From positions 27,292,001-27,356,000 of the forward strand of contig NC_090708.1 in assembly GCF_040954835.1 (NCBI RefSeq): a DNA stretch of 64,000 bases. The letters run 5' to 3'. This document shows, in pieces, positions 1 to 9,964 of the stretch. The translations under genes were made by a program, and so were the position numbers. The notes below the pieces were generated by a model. The model saw nothing but the letters and a program-made list of their open reading frames with translations. It searched no databases and was not told the DNA's origin. The stretch's first letter is position 1. Each line of letters starts with the position of its first letter. The stretch is from Lepisosteus oculatus. Lineage: Eukaryota > Chordata > Actinopteri > Semionotiformes > Lepisosteidae.

Positions 1-801
1 AAAGGTTGGGAGGGAGGAGGAGTGAGAGGCGGGAGCAGGGGACAGAAAGAGAAGCCAATCAAGAGGTGTGAAGTCAGAATGGGTGCAGAGAGGTGTGAAA
101 TGAAACTTCCAATGAATGGGGAAAATTGAAAAGAACAGTAATCTGTCGTTAAGGGAAGGGAGAATGTGTGATCCTAACTGCAGAATAATTTTAGTTTCGG
201 TGGTCTTTCTGATGTATGAGTTCGGAAAACCGTCTTTGAGAACACAGACGGAGAGATTAGTGTGGTCGTGGCTGTCAGAGGTGAAATGAGAAACAATGGG
301 CTTGGAGAGATCTTTAATCTTCACAGCCCTGACGTGTTCTCTGAAGCGGTCTCCGAGTCTCCTTCCTGTTTCTCCAATGTAGATGGCTGGGCATTTACTG
401 CAAGAGATACAGTAAATAAGGTTGCTGGAGGTACAAGATGCTGTCTGGGTGATCCGGAATTGTCCTGAGGGGCCTTGAATGAGTGTGGTGGTGGCTGTGT
501 ACTTGCAGGTGATACAGCGAGCTCTGTTGCAAGGGAAAGTGCCTGGTGTGGATGGTTGTTGAGGGCGGTCAAGGGAGCTGTGAACAAGGAGGTTACGCAG
601 ATTAGGTGGTCGGCGATATGAGATGATAGGGCGATCAGAAAAGAGGGCCCCAATGGAGGGATCATCCTGTAGGATGGAAAAATTCTGGTTAATGGTCCTG
701 GGGATAGGAAGTGTGTTAGGGTGGTAAGGAAGCACCAAGGGAATGCGATTGTTACGGCGGGAGTTCCTGATCGGGTTGATGGTCCGGGGGGTGTTTTGGG
801 C
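1..801 (-). pseudogene. Penelope-like GIY-YIG endonuclease region, downstream of an in-frame TGA
   Basis: After the TGA at 802-804 the same minus-strand frame stays open for 267 codons to the window edge. It contains a cysteine-rich knuckle (about 504-539, then YCISCSKC at 391-414) followed by IYIGETGR at 361-384 and a GDRFREH segment (about 334-354). This is the GIY-YIG nuclease arrangement of canonical Penelope elements, in which the nuclease nicks the target for priming. The stop is the only break I see. It could be a CGA-to-TGA transition, inferred from the codon alone. The C-terminus and 3' end of the element are outside the window. Confidence 0.88.
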
Positions 802-2375
802 TCAGGCAAGGGCCCTGTCAATCACACTGCTGGGATATCCTCTGTTGATAAAAAATGAGTACATTTCGAGGGCTTGGTTCTCGAAGTCGATGTCGTCGCT
901 GCATAGTCGTCGTAACCTAAGGAACTGTGAAAAAGGAAGAGAGTTTTTAGTGTGGTTGGGGTGAAATGAGCTGTACAGGAGGTAGCTGTGTGAATCCGTG
1001 GGTTTGTAATAAACTGAAGTGGACAGTCGGGGGTAGTTGATAGACAAGTGGATGTCTAGAAACGGAAGAGTGGTGGAAGATATGTGAACTGTATATTTGA
1101 GGGACGGGTGGAAGTTGGTGAAATGGTGCAGGAAGAACTCGAGCTGATCGTTGGAGCATGTGGCGGCACCGACGCAGTCATCAATATATCGTTTGTAGAG
1201 GTCAGGGACATAGCCAGTGTAGGAGGCGAAGAAGCGTTCTTCTACACAGCCGACAAAAATGTTGGCATAACTGGGTCCCATTCTGGTGCCCATGGCAACT
1301 CCACTGACCTGTTGGTAAAAAAGATTATTGAAAGAGAATGCGTTCAGTGTGAGGACCAATTCTGCAAGGCGTACCAGGGTGTGGGTGGGTGGATCAAGCA
1401 CTGTGCGTTTGTCCAGCGTGTGCTTGAGTGCTGTAAGGCCGTCATTATGGGGAATGACGGTGTACAGAGATGTGATGTCCATGGTAAAAATGTGGCATTC
1501 GGTACCCTGAAATTGGAAATCATTGAAAAGTTGGAGCGCGTGGTTGGTGTCTTTGATGTATGAGGGAAGATCTTCAACCAGCGGTCTCATGAGGCTGTCG
1601 AGAAAGGCTGAGATGTAAGTAGTTGGACAGTTACATGCTGATACGATGGGGCGTCCAGGGGTGTCCGGTTTGTGGATTTTGGGGAGGAGGTAAAATTGAG
1701 ATACCTGTGGATGTTCCATGATGAGCCGGTTCGCCTCCTGGGGGAGCTCGTTACTGCTGATAAGAAGGGAAATGGTGGATACCACTTCCTTTTGGTAGTC
1801 AGTGGTAGGGTCCTGTTGGAGAGGGAGGTAGGCAGAAGTGTCAGTTAGTTGTCTAGAGGCTTCAAAGATATATAGATCCTTACGCCACACCACAACAGCA
1901 CCTCCTTTGTCCGCTGGTTTGATGACGATATCATCCCTGTTGCGGAGAGACTGGAGCGCCTGATTTTCTCCTTGGGTGAGGTTAGACCTATGTTTACTGG
2001 GTATAGAGAGTGCCTTGGGAGCTTGATTAGTGCATTGGTTAATGAAATAATCAACTGGTGGAAAACGGCCAGAGGAGGGAGTCCAACAGCTCTGTTTGGG
2101 ATTAATGTTGTTAATGACATCAATAACCGGGTTGTTATCAGCTGCCTGTGAAGAGGAATTGTCAGCAAAATGTGCTCTGAGACGGATCCTGCGGTAAAAG
2201 CGGTTAAGGTCGACATTGGTCTGGGGGATGTCCAGCTTCCTGGGAACTGGTACAAAACTGAGCCCTTTGCTGAGGAGGGATCGCTCGTCCTGTGAAAGGG
2301 AAAGGTCAGAAGGAATGGTGACAACAAGGTTAGGGTTGGTGAGGGTGTCCGGGGTGTTGATGTTGATGTTGATGG
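1..2375 (-). mobile_element. Penelope-like retroelement, 5' end inside window, 3' end beyond it
   Basis: One reading frame on the minus strand runs from 2397 to the window edge with a single stop at 802-804. It encodes a Penelope-type reverse transcriptase followed by a GIY-YIG endonuclease, which is the canonical PLE order. The 3' end lies left of the window. On the 5' side the element-specific sequence stops at about 2375, where a perfect inverted repeat of neighbouring repeat DNA begins. PLEs copy themselves by target-primed reverse transcription. I saw no second copy of this element in the window. Confidence 0.92.
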
Positions 2376-2397
2376 TAAACGGGCACAGTAAAGACAT
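802..2397 (-). CDS. Penelope-like element reverse transcriptase (531 codons, ends at a premature stop)
   Basis: This is the reverse transcriptase part of a Penelope-like polyprotein. Visible family motifs are KPADKGG (residues 160-166), LPKIHKP (238-244), GRPIVS (248-253), the motif A aspartate in FTMDITSLYT (D307), motif B GVAMGTRMGPSYAN (366-379), the motif C YIDD box (404-407) and FLDIH (446-450). All three catalytic aspartates (307, 406, 407) are present, so the RT core looks undamaged. The first eight residues come from the 47-bp inverted repeat rather than the element, so the ATG at 2397 is probably fortuitous and the true N-terminus is missing. A short ATC-AAC run gives the INININ stretch. 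The TGA at 802-804 cuts the RT from the endonuclease, which continues in the same frame. The copy is probably young but not fully functional. Confidence 0.93.
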   Translation of the reverse strand: MSLLCPFTINININTPDTLTNPNLVVTIPSDLSLSQDERSLLSKGLSFVPVPRKLDIPQTNVDLNRFYRRIRLRAHFADNSSSQAADNNPVIDVINNINPKQSCWTPSSGRFPPVDYFINQCTNQAPKALSIPSKHRSNLTQGENQALQSLRNRDDIVIKPADKGGAVVVWRKDLYIFEASRQLTDTSAYLPLQQDPTTDYQKEVVSTISLLISSNELPQEANRLIMEHPQVSQFYLLPKIHKPDTPGRPIVSACNCPTTYISAFLDSLMRPLVEDLPSYIKDTNHALQLFNDFQFQGTECHIFTMDITSLYTVIPHNDGLTALKHTLDKRTVLDPPTHTLVRLAELVLTLNAFSFNNLFYQQVSGVAMGTRMGPSYANIFVGCVEERFFASYTGYVPDLYKRYIDDCVGAATCSNDQLEFFLHHFTNFHPSLKYTVHISSTTLPFLDIHLSINYPRLSTSVYYKPTDSHSYLLYSSFHPNHTKNSLPFSQFLRLRRLCSDDIDFENQALEMYSFFINRGYPSSVIDRALA

Positions 2398-2476
2398 TAA
2401 ATATACATATACATACTGTATACATACTGTATACAGTATGTATATGTATATTTAATGTCTTTACTGTGCCCGTTTA
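2376..2476. repeat. Perfect 47-bp inverted repeat, 7-bp spacer, at the Penelope 5' junction
   Basis: Bases 2376-2422 are the exact reverse complement of 2430-2476, with spacer CATACTG. The right arm runs on into a dispersed repeat that recurs at 23.23, 60.11 and 61.45 kb. The left arm is an inverted copy of the start of that repeat and abuts Penelope sequence. The arms include the inner palindrome CTGTATACAG. Confidence 0.97.
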
Positions 2477-3025
2477 AGTATTGAATATTTATATGGAATT
2501 TTACCACTGAAGGGAAATCTTAGCAGCTGAGCATAAAACGAATAGGAGCATACCGTAATGCGTGTGAAGGCCATAAACAATATTAATTTTTGAACATAAA
2601 CATACAGTATATGGCTGGTCTCGGTACTTTAAAGAAAAAATACACACCAGTATTCCATTTCTCCCTAAACATTTTAAGCATCGTCATTTTAAGTCTTTAA
2701 CTAACGTGATACCGGAGTCAACAAGCATACTTTTAGAATTTGATTAAAAGGGAATATAATATGGAATCACGTATCTAAAGAAATTAATAACGATATAATT
2801 ATATTCATGTACCGCAACACAAGAATAGTACACACTGTACAATGTCTGCTGATACTGTTTCTGTAGGGCTTTTTCGACACTCCTCACGTGACCTTGCCAG
2901 TAGCGCTATGGGTAAGGTCCTCGACTTATACATCACACGTTGGGTGTTTGAATGCAGCCAGAGCCATTACTTTTTTTTAACAAACATTTCTTTGAAAAAA
3001 TAAAACTTTTCCCTGGGTCAGAGAT
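2477..3025 (+). repeat. Composite dispersed repeat block, diverged copy of 23275-23820
   Basis: This aligns in order with 23275-23820 with many scattered differences (roughly 90% by eye). It contains a segment recurring at 12.7, 52.9 and 60.2 kb and, inverted, at 28.3, 31.6, 35.9 and 55.2 kb, and ends with a tRNA-like unit. No gene is seen. Confidence 0.8.
2885..2971 (+). repeat. tRNA-like SINE head
   Basis: A degenerate A-box-like TGGGTAAGGTCC and B-box-like GTGTTTGAATGC are followed by the shared tail with TTTAACAAACATTTCTTTGA. It is one of about twelve related units in the window. Confidence 0.6.
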
Positions 3026-4010
3026 TAAATAAAACTTCACTCGCACCAAACAAATTTATATTTCTAAATATCACAACATGATCGAATTTAAGTCATTTTA
3101 TTAACAATGAATAGTCACCTATGCGTTACAATATAAACATTTATATTGATTTAAATAACGTTTTGATTTAAATCGCAAACGCTTGTTTAAATATATGATA
3201 TCTTTGTCTTCTAAGTATCTTCATAAACTTTCAGCATAGCTTTCTCCCCGTTTAGATTTATTTTTCTTGGGATTTTGGGATCAAACGTGGAAAGATTAGA
3301 TTGTAATTGTTTTTATTTTTTAAATACATTTAAGAAAAGTGTAATCTATACTAAAAAGCTGTACACCACCTTCTATAAAGATACATATTGTAATACTTTC
3401 AAGTTCGGATAGGATGGACACAAGAACTCAGACTTGCGGAGTTAAAGGAAGTTAAAGCCTTTATTTTTCTTCTCCGTCACCACCTGCCAGCCCGGCTCCC
3501 CCGCAGGGAACTATTTACAAGGAAAACGGATACCTGGCACAGTTGTTAGTATGCCTTTTGTTTTGTTTCCTTTTCATAAATACAACAGTAGTACCTGATG
3601 TCTCAGTGGCTTTCAAAATTAAATTATGCATGCAAACCTGTGAACTGGCCTGTGATAATGGCCATGTAATACCCCGCATTGTGGAATTATAGTTTATTTA
3701 AAGGATAGAGAAAGCACAGAAAACAGGCAGTTAGATTGATCAGATTTATATGAAAAGCCATTTAGCAAAGAGGGAATGAGAATAATGACAAACTAGTATA
3801 CTTTAGATCTTTTTTTCTGAACCAGGGAAAATCTGATCATGTTTCTCTATAACAATAATAAAAAACTTTATTTTATATATCACCTTTAAAAGTGGCATCT
3901 CAAAGTAATACAGTAGATGTAAAAAAAGGACCACAGATTACAAAGTAAATACTCAACACTGATTGTACCCATCTGTCATGCTAATAAAGCACCTTAAATT
4001 GAATTGAATT
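3026..4010 (+). repeat. 985-bp near-identical duplicate of 23821-24805
   Basis: The segment aligns at a constant offset of 20795 with no indel. I see one mismatch (G at 3448, C at 24243). It includes a Gly-poor AT-rich body, a MITE-like terminus around 3388-3480, and a LINE/SINE 3' tail (3950-4010) ending GAATTGAATT. Identity falls sharply left of 3026 and stops at 4010. Confidence 0.92.
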
Positions 4011-4112
4011 GGGGGGGGGAGGGCGAGCGAGAGAGCACAGACAATAGATTAGCATACTGTAGAGGAAAACAGTATAGGCATCGTTGATATGAGGTCTTTT
4101 GAAACCAAATTT

Positions 4113-4430
4113 CCCAAATTTAATATGTGCTTTTTATATTTATTGTCATTTGATTGTCCATAATATTGCTATTCTAAGCAAGAAGGAGCGCTTCTGCTGC
4201 TGTGGGAAGAGTTGGCTTATTCCTTCCCTGCGTCACAGAGGGCAGATCCTGTAAGGCCCTCGTCGACACCGGTTTGACCATCACCCTGCTGCGGCCTGGT
4301 GTCCTGCCGGGCACCGAGGCAGCTGGACCCCCAGGGCGCTCACCGTGCACTTTGGAGCTGCGAGGGTGAAACACCCCTTCTACCTTGCCCCAGTCTGTGA
4401 GGACTGTATCCTGGGGTTGAAAACTGAATG
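4113..4430 (+). pseudogene. LTR-retrotransposon aspartic protease fragment, tandem copy 1
   Basis: The fragment encodes a piece of a Ty3/Gypsy-type protease with ALVDTGLTITLLRPGV. The active-site DTG is present, but the usual Ser/Thr after it is Leu. A frameshift lies between the LRPGV segment and the downstream VHF..ARVKHPFYLAPVCEDC segment. It is embedded in a dispersed repeat that starts with TTGATTGTCCATAATATTGC and is cut off after the CEDCILG region. A second copy starts 395 bp downstream. It is not functional. Confidence 0.78.
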
Positions 4431-4507
4431 TGTGCTTGGAATGACCAAAAAATATAATACATAAAGGACCTGCGGGAATTGAGATTGACATCTCTGATTT
4501 ACGTGAA

Positions 4508-4986
4508 CCTTTCCCAAATTTAATATTTGCTTTTTATATTTATTGTCATTTGATTGTCCATAATATTGCTGTTCTAAGCAAGAAGGAGCGCTTCACCCCG
4601 CCTGCTGTGGGAAGAGTTGGCTTATTCCTTCCCTGCGTCACATAGGGCAGATCCTGTAAGGCCCTCGTCGACACCGGTTTGACCATCACCCTGCTGCGGC
4701 CTGGTGTCCTGCCAGGCACCGAGGCAGCTGGACCCCCAGGGCGCTCATCGTGCACTTTGGAGCTGCGAGGGTGAAACACCCCTTCTACCTTGCCCCAGTC
4801 TGTGAGGACTGTATCCTGGGGTTGGACTGGTTGCAGCAGGTGGGTGGTTGCCTTGACTTGAGCGTGAGGGATAGGGTGCTGCACTGGGGGTGGCGGTTCC
4901 CCCAGTTGCGGCAAGGTCAGGTGGCAGTTTGTGGTGGGGCAGTTCTCCAAGCGGTGCACGGCCAGCCGGAGGCCCCCAAGCAGTGA
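4508..4986 (+). pseudogene. LTR-retrotransposon aspartic protease fragment, tandem copy 2
   Basis: This is a second copy of the preceding unit, differing at a few bases and extending further. It adds CILGLDWLQQVGGC, the conserved C-terminal protease motif of Gypsy-type elements (ILGxDxL), and ends with a stop after PEAPKQ. It carries the DTGL variant and the same frameshift as copy 1 and as the fragments at 14.6 and 15.3 kb. The shared lesion means these copies were duplicated as dead DNA. No RT or integrase sequence follows. Confidence 0.8.
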
Positions 4987-5542
4987 CCTCATTGCATTTT
5001 AGCATTTAATTCTGAGCAGAAGACCCTCACACCTGAGGAAGGCATGCGTTTTACCATCTTACTGCTTTCTTTTTAACTGTCCTGGTGGTACATTTCGGAG
5101 ATCGTTTCGCACGTGCGGTGTTTTCCTGAAGAACAGGCTACGAAGAAATATTTATAATCGAAGTAAAATTCAAAAAGGCAATAATACCTTGTAATATGCG
5201 CTATAATCGCATATTTCAGATGAAGCCTGCTGTATTTGCTTACCCATCGCTCTTTGGGAGCTGGGGCGGCAGAAGCACCTCGTCTCTTCCCGCAAAAGGT
5301 CTTAGTCTCCATACTGTACTGTGGTCGCTGTAGTGCAGACTCTTAGTCTATATTCTCATTTACGGCTAGAATGTGTTCATTGTCTTCCAATGAAAGGCAG
5401 GTTCCTTTTTCCGAAGTCGGGAGACATTAGAGGCTTGCCACACCCAGACTGTTAAACCAACGCATTAGGACGTCAAAGCCCATTGAGGAGCCGGGTGCAA
5501 TAATTGTTTTGTCCCTTGATTTTCTGATCTGCATTAATTACA
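4987..5542. other. Gene-free; contains an inverted copy of the 13.48-13.63 kb repeat
   Basis: No coding sequence is recognised. About 5344-5490 is the reverse complement, with differences, of 13480-13625. The same segment recurs inverted at 61.9-62.05 kb. Confidence 0.6.
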
Positions 5543-5731
5543 GAAATCAAGTTCCTGCTCTATGCAGACGACCTGGTCCTGCTGTAGCCCACAGAACAGA
5601 GGCTGCGGCAGAACCTTTACACTGCTGGAGCAGCACTGTCAGACCTGGGCGCTGACAGTCAATCTGGACAAGACCAGAGTTATGGTTTTCCAGAAAAAAA
5701 GCCAGACCTCAGGGAAACAAATTCACACTTA
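5543..5731 (+). pseudogene. Non-LTR (LINE) reverse transcriptase fragment
   Basis: A short stretch encodes KFLLYADDLVLL with the YADD catalytic box at 5561-5572, followed by a TAG where a Ser codon is usual. After a frameshift it continues LLEQHCQTWALTVNLDKTRVMVF, a typical LINE RT palm/thumb segment, before ending at a TAA. With one stop and one frameshift in 190 bp it is a dead 5'- and 3'-truncated scrap. I cannot assign a clade with confidence; Rex/CR1/L2-type LINEs of fish are candidates. Confidence 0.77.
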
Positions 5732-5985
5732 ACAACAACACATTAACACCTAACAACGGGTGCAGGGCCGAATTAGGCCAGTACCCACTATTGTTAAACA
5801 TACAGAAAAGAATATTAAAGTATTGGTTTTAATATTGGCCGTACAGAACATTAAAGTGTCCTATCTTCTGACAGTCGCTGTTGTGAATGTCTGTAGAGTG
5901 TATCTTATTTTTAGTACTATATTTTTATATTATATTCCCTATTAATCAAACTTTAAGAGTATGAATCGGCTTGTCTCCCCCTCAC

Positions 5986-6320
5986 GCCCCTCTCTGAGTA
6001 CAGTAGAGCCTCCTGTCCTGGATGGTGGAGCCCATACAGCTGTGTCTGGAGAGAATCCAGGGTATCAGCTTCAACCATACGGCTGTGCAGCTTGTTCCTC
6101 CCTCCTGCCCCTCTCTGTGTACAGTAGAGCCTCTACTGTACACAAAGTCTCTACTGTACACAGAGAGGGGCGGGAGGGGGGAACAAGCTGTCCAGTCATG
6201 TGGAATGCTACAGAACCCTAAACAGACAATACACACTAGCCGAATATTTGACAGAGATATCCAGACACAGCTGGATGAGCTCCACCAGCCAGGACAGGCA
6301 AATAAGATACACTCCACAGA
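5986..6320. repeat. Fold-back inverted repeat with a 22-bp perfect hairpin core
   Basis: The arm 5986-6131 and the reverse complement of 6150-6320 are related copies of the same sequence. The core arms (6110-6131 and 6150-6171, beginning CCCCTCTCTGTGTACAGTAG) pair perfectly around an 18-bp loop. Outer parts of the arms are diverged and of unequal length. Open frames crossing it are by-products. Confidence 0.8.
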
Positions 6321-9300
6321 CATTCACAACAGCGACATATCATAAAACTTTTGCACATATTGTTAAATTATTACTTGTTTTTGTTAAAAAAAAACACTTG
6401 AATTACATATCCAGTCTCTCGAAATAAAATTATTTTTCAAGCAATGCAACTAACGTTGGGCAATGTGTTTTTTTTTTATCCAACATTGACAGCCACATCT
6501 TAGTCAGCTCTTTTTTCTCTATTTGAATTGTGGCAATTCAAACAACTTGGGATAAGAAGTGGTCTCAAAGTCATCGAGCTCACAGAGCTTCAACAACAGA
6601 TGACAACTTCCTTAGTCCTTCCTTAGTCTTCCTGAAATTGTCAGATTATGAGTGAATAAAAGCATTTAATTAAAAACATGTTTGCTTTTGTTTGGGAGCT
6701 ATATTATGTATTTTTCATATGTAAGATATAATGATGTGTTCCTGCTTACACATCGCACGACTTTAAAAGCAAAAAAACAGGTTTCGAGTCACATTATCTG
6801 GTAAGCCTTGTTTTGTCACAGGACAGCACATACTTTGAAAAGACTGCAAATGTATTAGCAAGGATTAATGGCACTATGGACCTCACAAAGAAATTTCAAA
6901 TAGTCTTCTTTACGTGTGAGGGCAGGAGTGGATCGCAGCAGGCATAATCAGCAAATAAATAAGAAAACAAAGAACAGGGCAGGTGAGACAAGTATCCAGA
7001 GAGCGAGTGATCAGAAAAAGGAAAGCATTGTTATGCCCAGGTTTTCGACACAATTTTTTTTTACTTGCTAATGCATCAGACACATTTCCTGGCGTATTGT
7101 GTTTTAAATAAAATGGGAGTGTCTTTCCATGGTATTAGCTCATCGGTATGGTTAAGTTTTATCTGTACCATACTGTATACAGGTACAGACTTCAAGCTGC
7201 ACCACTGTATCGCTTTGGTAAGGAGACAGACTATGGCCAAAATCACAAAAGTCTGATAAAGACAGGTTCACATTTGTGGACAGTCTGTCCACAAACAAAA
7301 CATTCCTGTTATACAAGAGGAATGTAAAAAAAAAAACAATTACTTTCTGTCAATGAAAACCGGTGTGTGTGTCTCTGTCTGCTGAATGTCTCTCTCTCTC
7401 TGCTGAATGAATAAAAGCATTTTATTTAAAACGCATTTGCGTTTGTCTGGGTATTTACTTAGTAATCTGTGGTCCTTTTTACTGTTTTTACATCTACTGT
7501 ATTGCTTTGAGATGCCACTTTTAAAGGTGATATGTGAAATAAAGTTTTTTCATTATTGTTATAGAGAAACATGATCAGATTTTCCCTGGTTCAGAAAAAA
7601 AATATCTAAAATATACTAGTTTGTCACTCTTCTCATTCCCTGTAATCTTTCCACTTGTATGTCATAAGAAAGTACAAGAAGTTTCTGCTTTGTCTAAGGA
7701 TGGTATCAAAACGTAGTCTAATTGGTGAGAAAGCTGTGCTTAATGATAATTAAGGGACTTAAAAGTAAAAAGAGATGCTTCATTTTAAAAAAGAGACTAA
7801 TTTTAAAAACTAAGTTATAAATGCAGACGCTCTCTTGGTCCTGCGCCGGGCTTCTGCACAAATCCTGCTAAACCAGAAGCATTACAGAAGGTGGTAAACT
7901 GTACATTATTTACTGAAGCACAGCTGAGTTCAAAAAAGGAATTCTGTGAAGACCAGGGTAAGGTAAGCTTCAAGTTCGAAAATGATTTTGGCATGCCTGT
8001 AGCATTTTCACGACACCTCCTAGAGTTACTCAAATACTATGTGTACAAAGTACATTGTGAATGTTTTCACAGCCTTTACAATGTCGTTTTTATGACATTT
8101 TTTTACCACGCACAAATATTCTTATGTCCATATCTTTCCAAGGGAAAAAGTGCGGATTTTAATACTAATTAAATGACCGTTGGCACTTTTCCTCCCCTTC
8201 TACATTCTCAGAGTAAAATAGGCGAACTTTGTCATGAAAGACAGTCCCCCTTCCCCCCACGGACAGGAAAAGTGCCCGCAGGCACTTAAACTGAATATAA
8301 ACTTCATATGGTCAGAAGGAGCACTTAAAAATGTTTCCAAAATAACCACATGTAAGACTTTGATGCTTAATTTGTGTGTATTTTTTGTTTAAAATACCAA
8401 TACCAGCCATATACAGTTTGTAATATAGGGATTTCTATATTTATATCTTTATTTAGTGGTTACATTACTGACAAAAGCTAAAAGGCTAAACGCCATATGG
8501 CATACATGTTTGTAATGACAATATAGTGTCGATAATATTTATTGTCAGTAATAATATCACTGGCACACTTCTTATGGGTGGTTGACCAGGAGTGTGCCAG
8601 GAGCCAGACTGGTCAGGGCACATCCCAGAGACCAGCCCAAACATAGAGTACAGTGTGGACTGCAGGAAGACCAGTCCAAAAAGTACAGTACTGTAAGTGG
8701 CTGTCTGCTTTTAGTGGATAGAAGTAACTACAAAAGTCGAAGCAGTGTTTGGCTGTGTCGATTTTATGCTATTTTTTTACCACACACGAATATTCTTATG
8801 TCCATATCTTCGCAAGAGAAACGCAGAAAGCCTTTAAACCAAACACATTTTAAAGACCTCTACTTGTGAAACTTTTCACAGCCTCTACATAAAACTATCA
8901 GTGAGCTAATTCTCTTTTTGTAAACCTCCAGTTTTTCATCGATGCGTAATTACACACTAACTGGAACCGTGTAAGCACAGGAATAAAGCTTTGATTGATT
9001 TCTGAAACCCTTTCTTTTTGTCCTGTTTTCATTCAGGTAAAGGTCAACTATATACACAATACTGCTGACAGCAGGAAAATTCCTATTCTTTACTCAGCAG
9101 CTTATTAAAAGCAGCACCCATGATGTTCAAACTGACACAGCTTTGCTTTATGAAACTCTTTTTCTAATAAAACATTTGTCAGTCTGTCCATGGGGGGAAG
9201 GGTGACTGTCTTTCATTGAAAGGTTCACCTATTCTACTCTGAGAATGAAGAGGGGGAGGAAAAGTGCCCGCGGTCAAAACTACAGTATGCTTAAGAGCTG

Positions 9301-9720
9301 TAAAACCGGTTTAATTCCAAATGCCTTATCCAGTGGGGCAATTTAACAGATACCACAAGCCTTTGAAAGGCTCCTTTGAAAAACTAAAATAGCAAATATT
9401 ATGGACACTATATTGACATTTTTAGAATTTGATTAATAGGGAATATAATATGGAATTGTTTATCTAAAGAAATTAATAACGATATAATTATATTCATATA
9501 CTGTATTATGATCATATCTTTTTACATTTGTAAAAAGGAACATTCCAATGGTAATGCAACACGGAAGATATTATTAATAATGTAGTGCTTTGGGGTTCAC
9601 GTGGGTTTGCACCCTACACCTTGCGGGACCACTGTGTACATACAGTACATTCACAATGCAAGAATACTGCTCAAAAGAGTTTGTGTGAACAACCCACATA
9701 GGTGAAATTTAGATATATAT
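6321..9720. repeat. Gene-free repeat mosaic
   Basis: No gene is recognised. About 7450-7640 is an inverted copy of 3770-3960 and matches 54720-54860. 7260-7400 matches 54560-54690 and contains the palindrome TTTGTGGACA/TGTCCACAAA. 8180-8290 and 9190-9270 are inverted relatives. 8940-9130 matches 29190-29480 but lacks about 120 bp present there. 9420-9500 matches the block that precedes the tRNA-like units. Confidence 0.6.
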
Positions 9721-9964
9721 ATATTGTAGTATTTTTGGGTTCGGCGAGGATGGGCACAGTGATTCAGGCACTACTCTTCTGTCTAATTTTTAACTTTAGC
9801 AGGATTTGCACATTCTTTAATGGGGATGACATTACCCATGTCTATTATCACTGAACAACACCAACAACTTTCAGGCTGTGCTAAAAAATAAAGCGTCATT
9901 TTTCATTCAACGAGTGTCTGAGTTACTGTGTCCGTCCTCGCCGAACCCGAAAAGGCGACAATAT
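9721..9964. mobile_element. MITE with ~50-bp terminal inverted repeats
   Basis: The ends ATATTGTAG.. and ..CGACAATAT lead into inverted copies of a sequence containing GGGTTCGGCGAGGA. The two termini agree over about 50 bp with a few differences. The 244-bp element has no coding capacity. Related single termini occur at 3388, 24183 and 26774, where the adjoining sequence is GGATAGGA rather than GGCGAGGA. Confidence 0.75.

Noticed and set aside
1084..1563. 159-codon open frame on the plus strand
   Set aside because: It is antisense to the Penelope reverse transcriptase and has no motif of its own.
2300..2900. Hammerhead ribozyme next to the Penelope element
   Set aside because: Such ribozymes are known in Penelope elements, but I found no CTGATGA..GAAA arrangement near either visible boundary.
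4007..4040. G-run and GA-rich sequence as a functional quadruplex
   Set aside because: One G9 run followed by purine-rich sequence is better explained as the junction of a simple repeat after the LINE tail.
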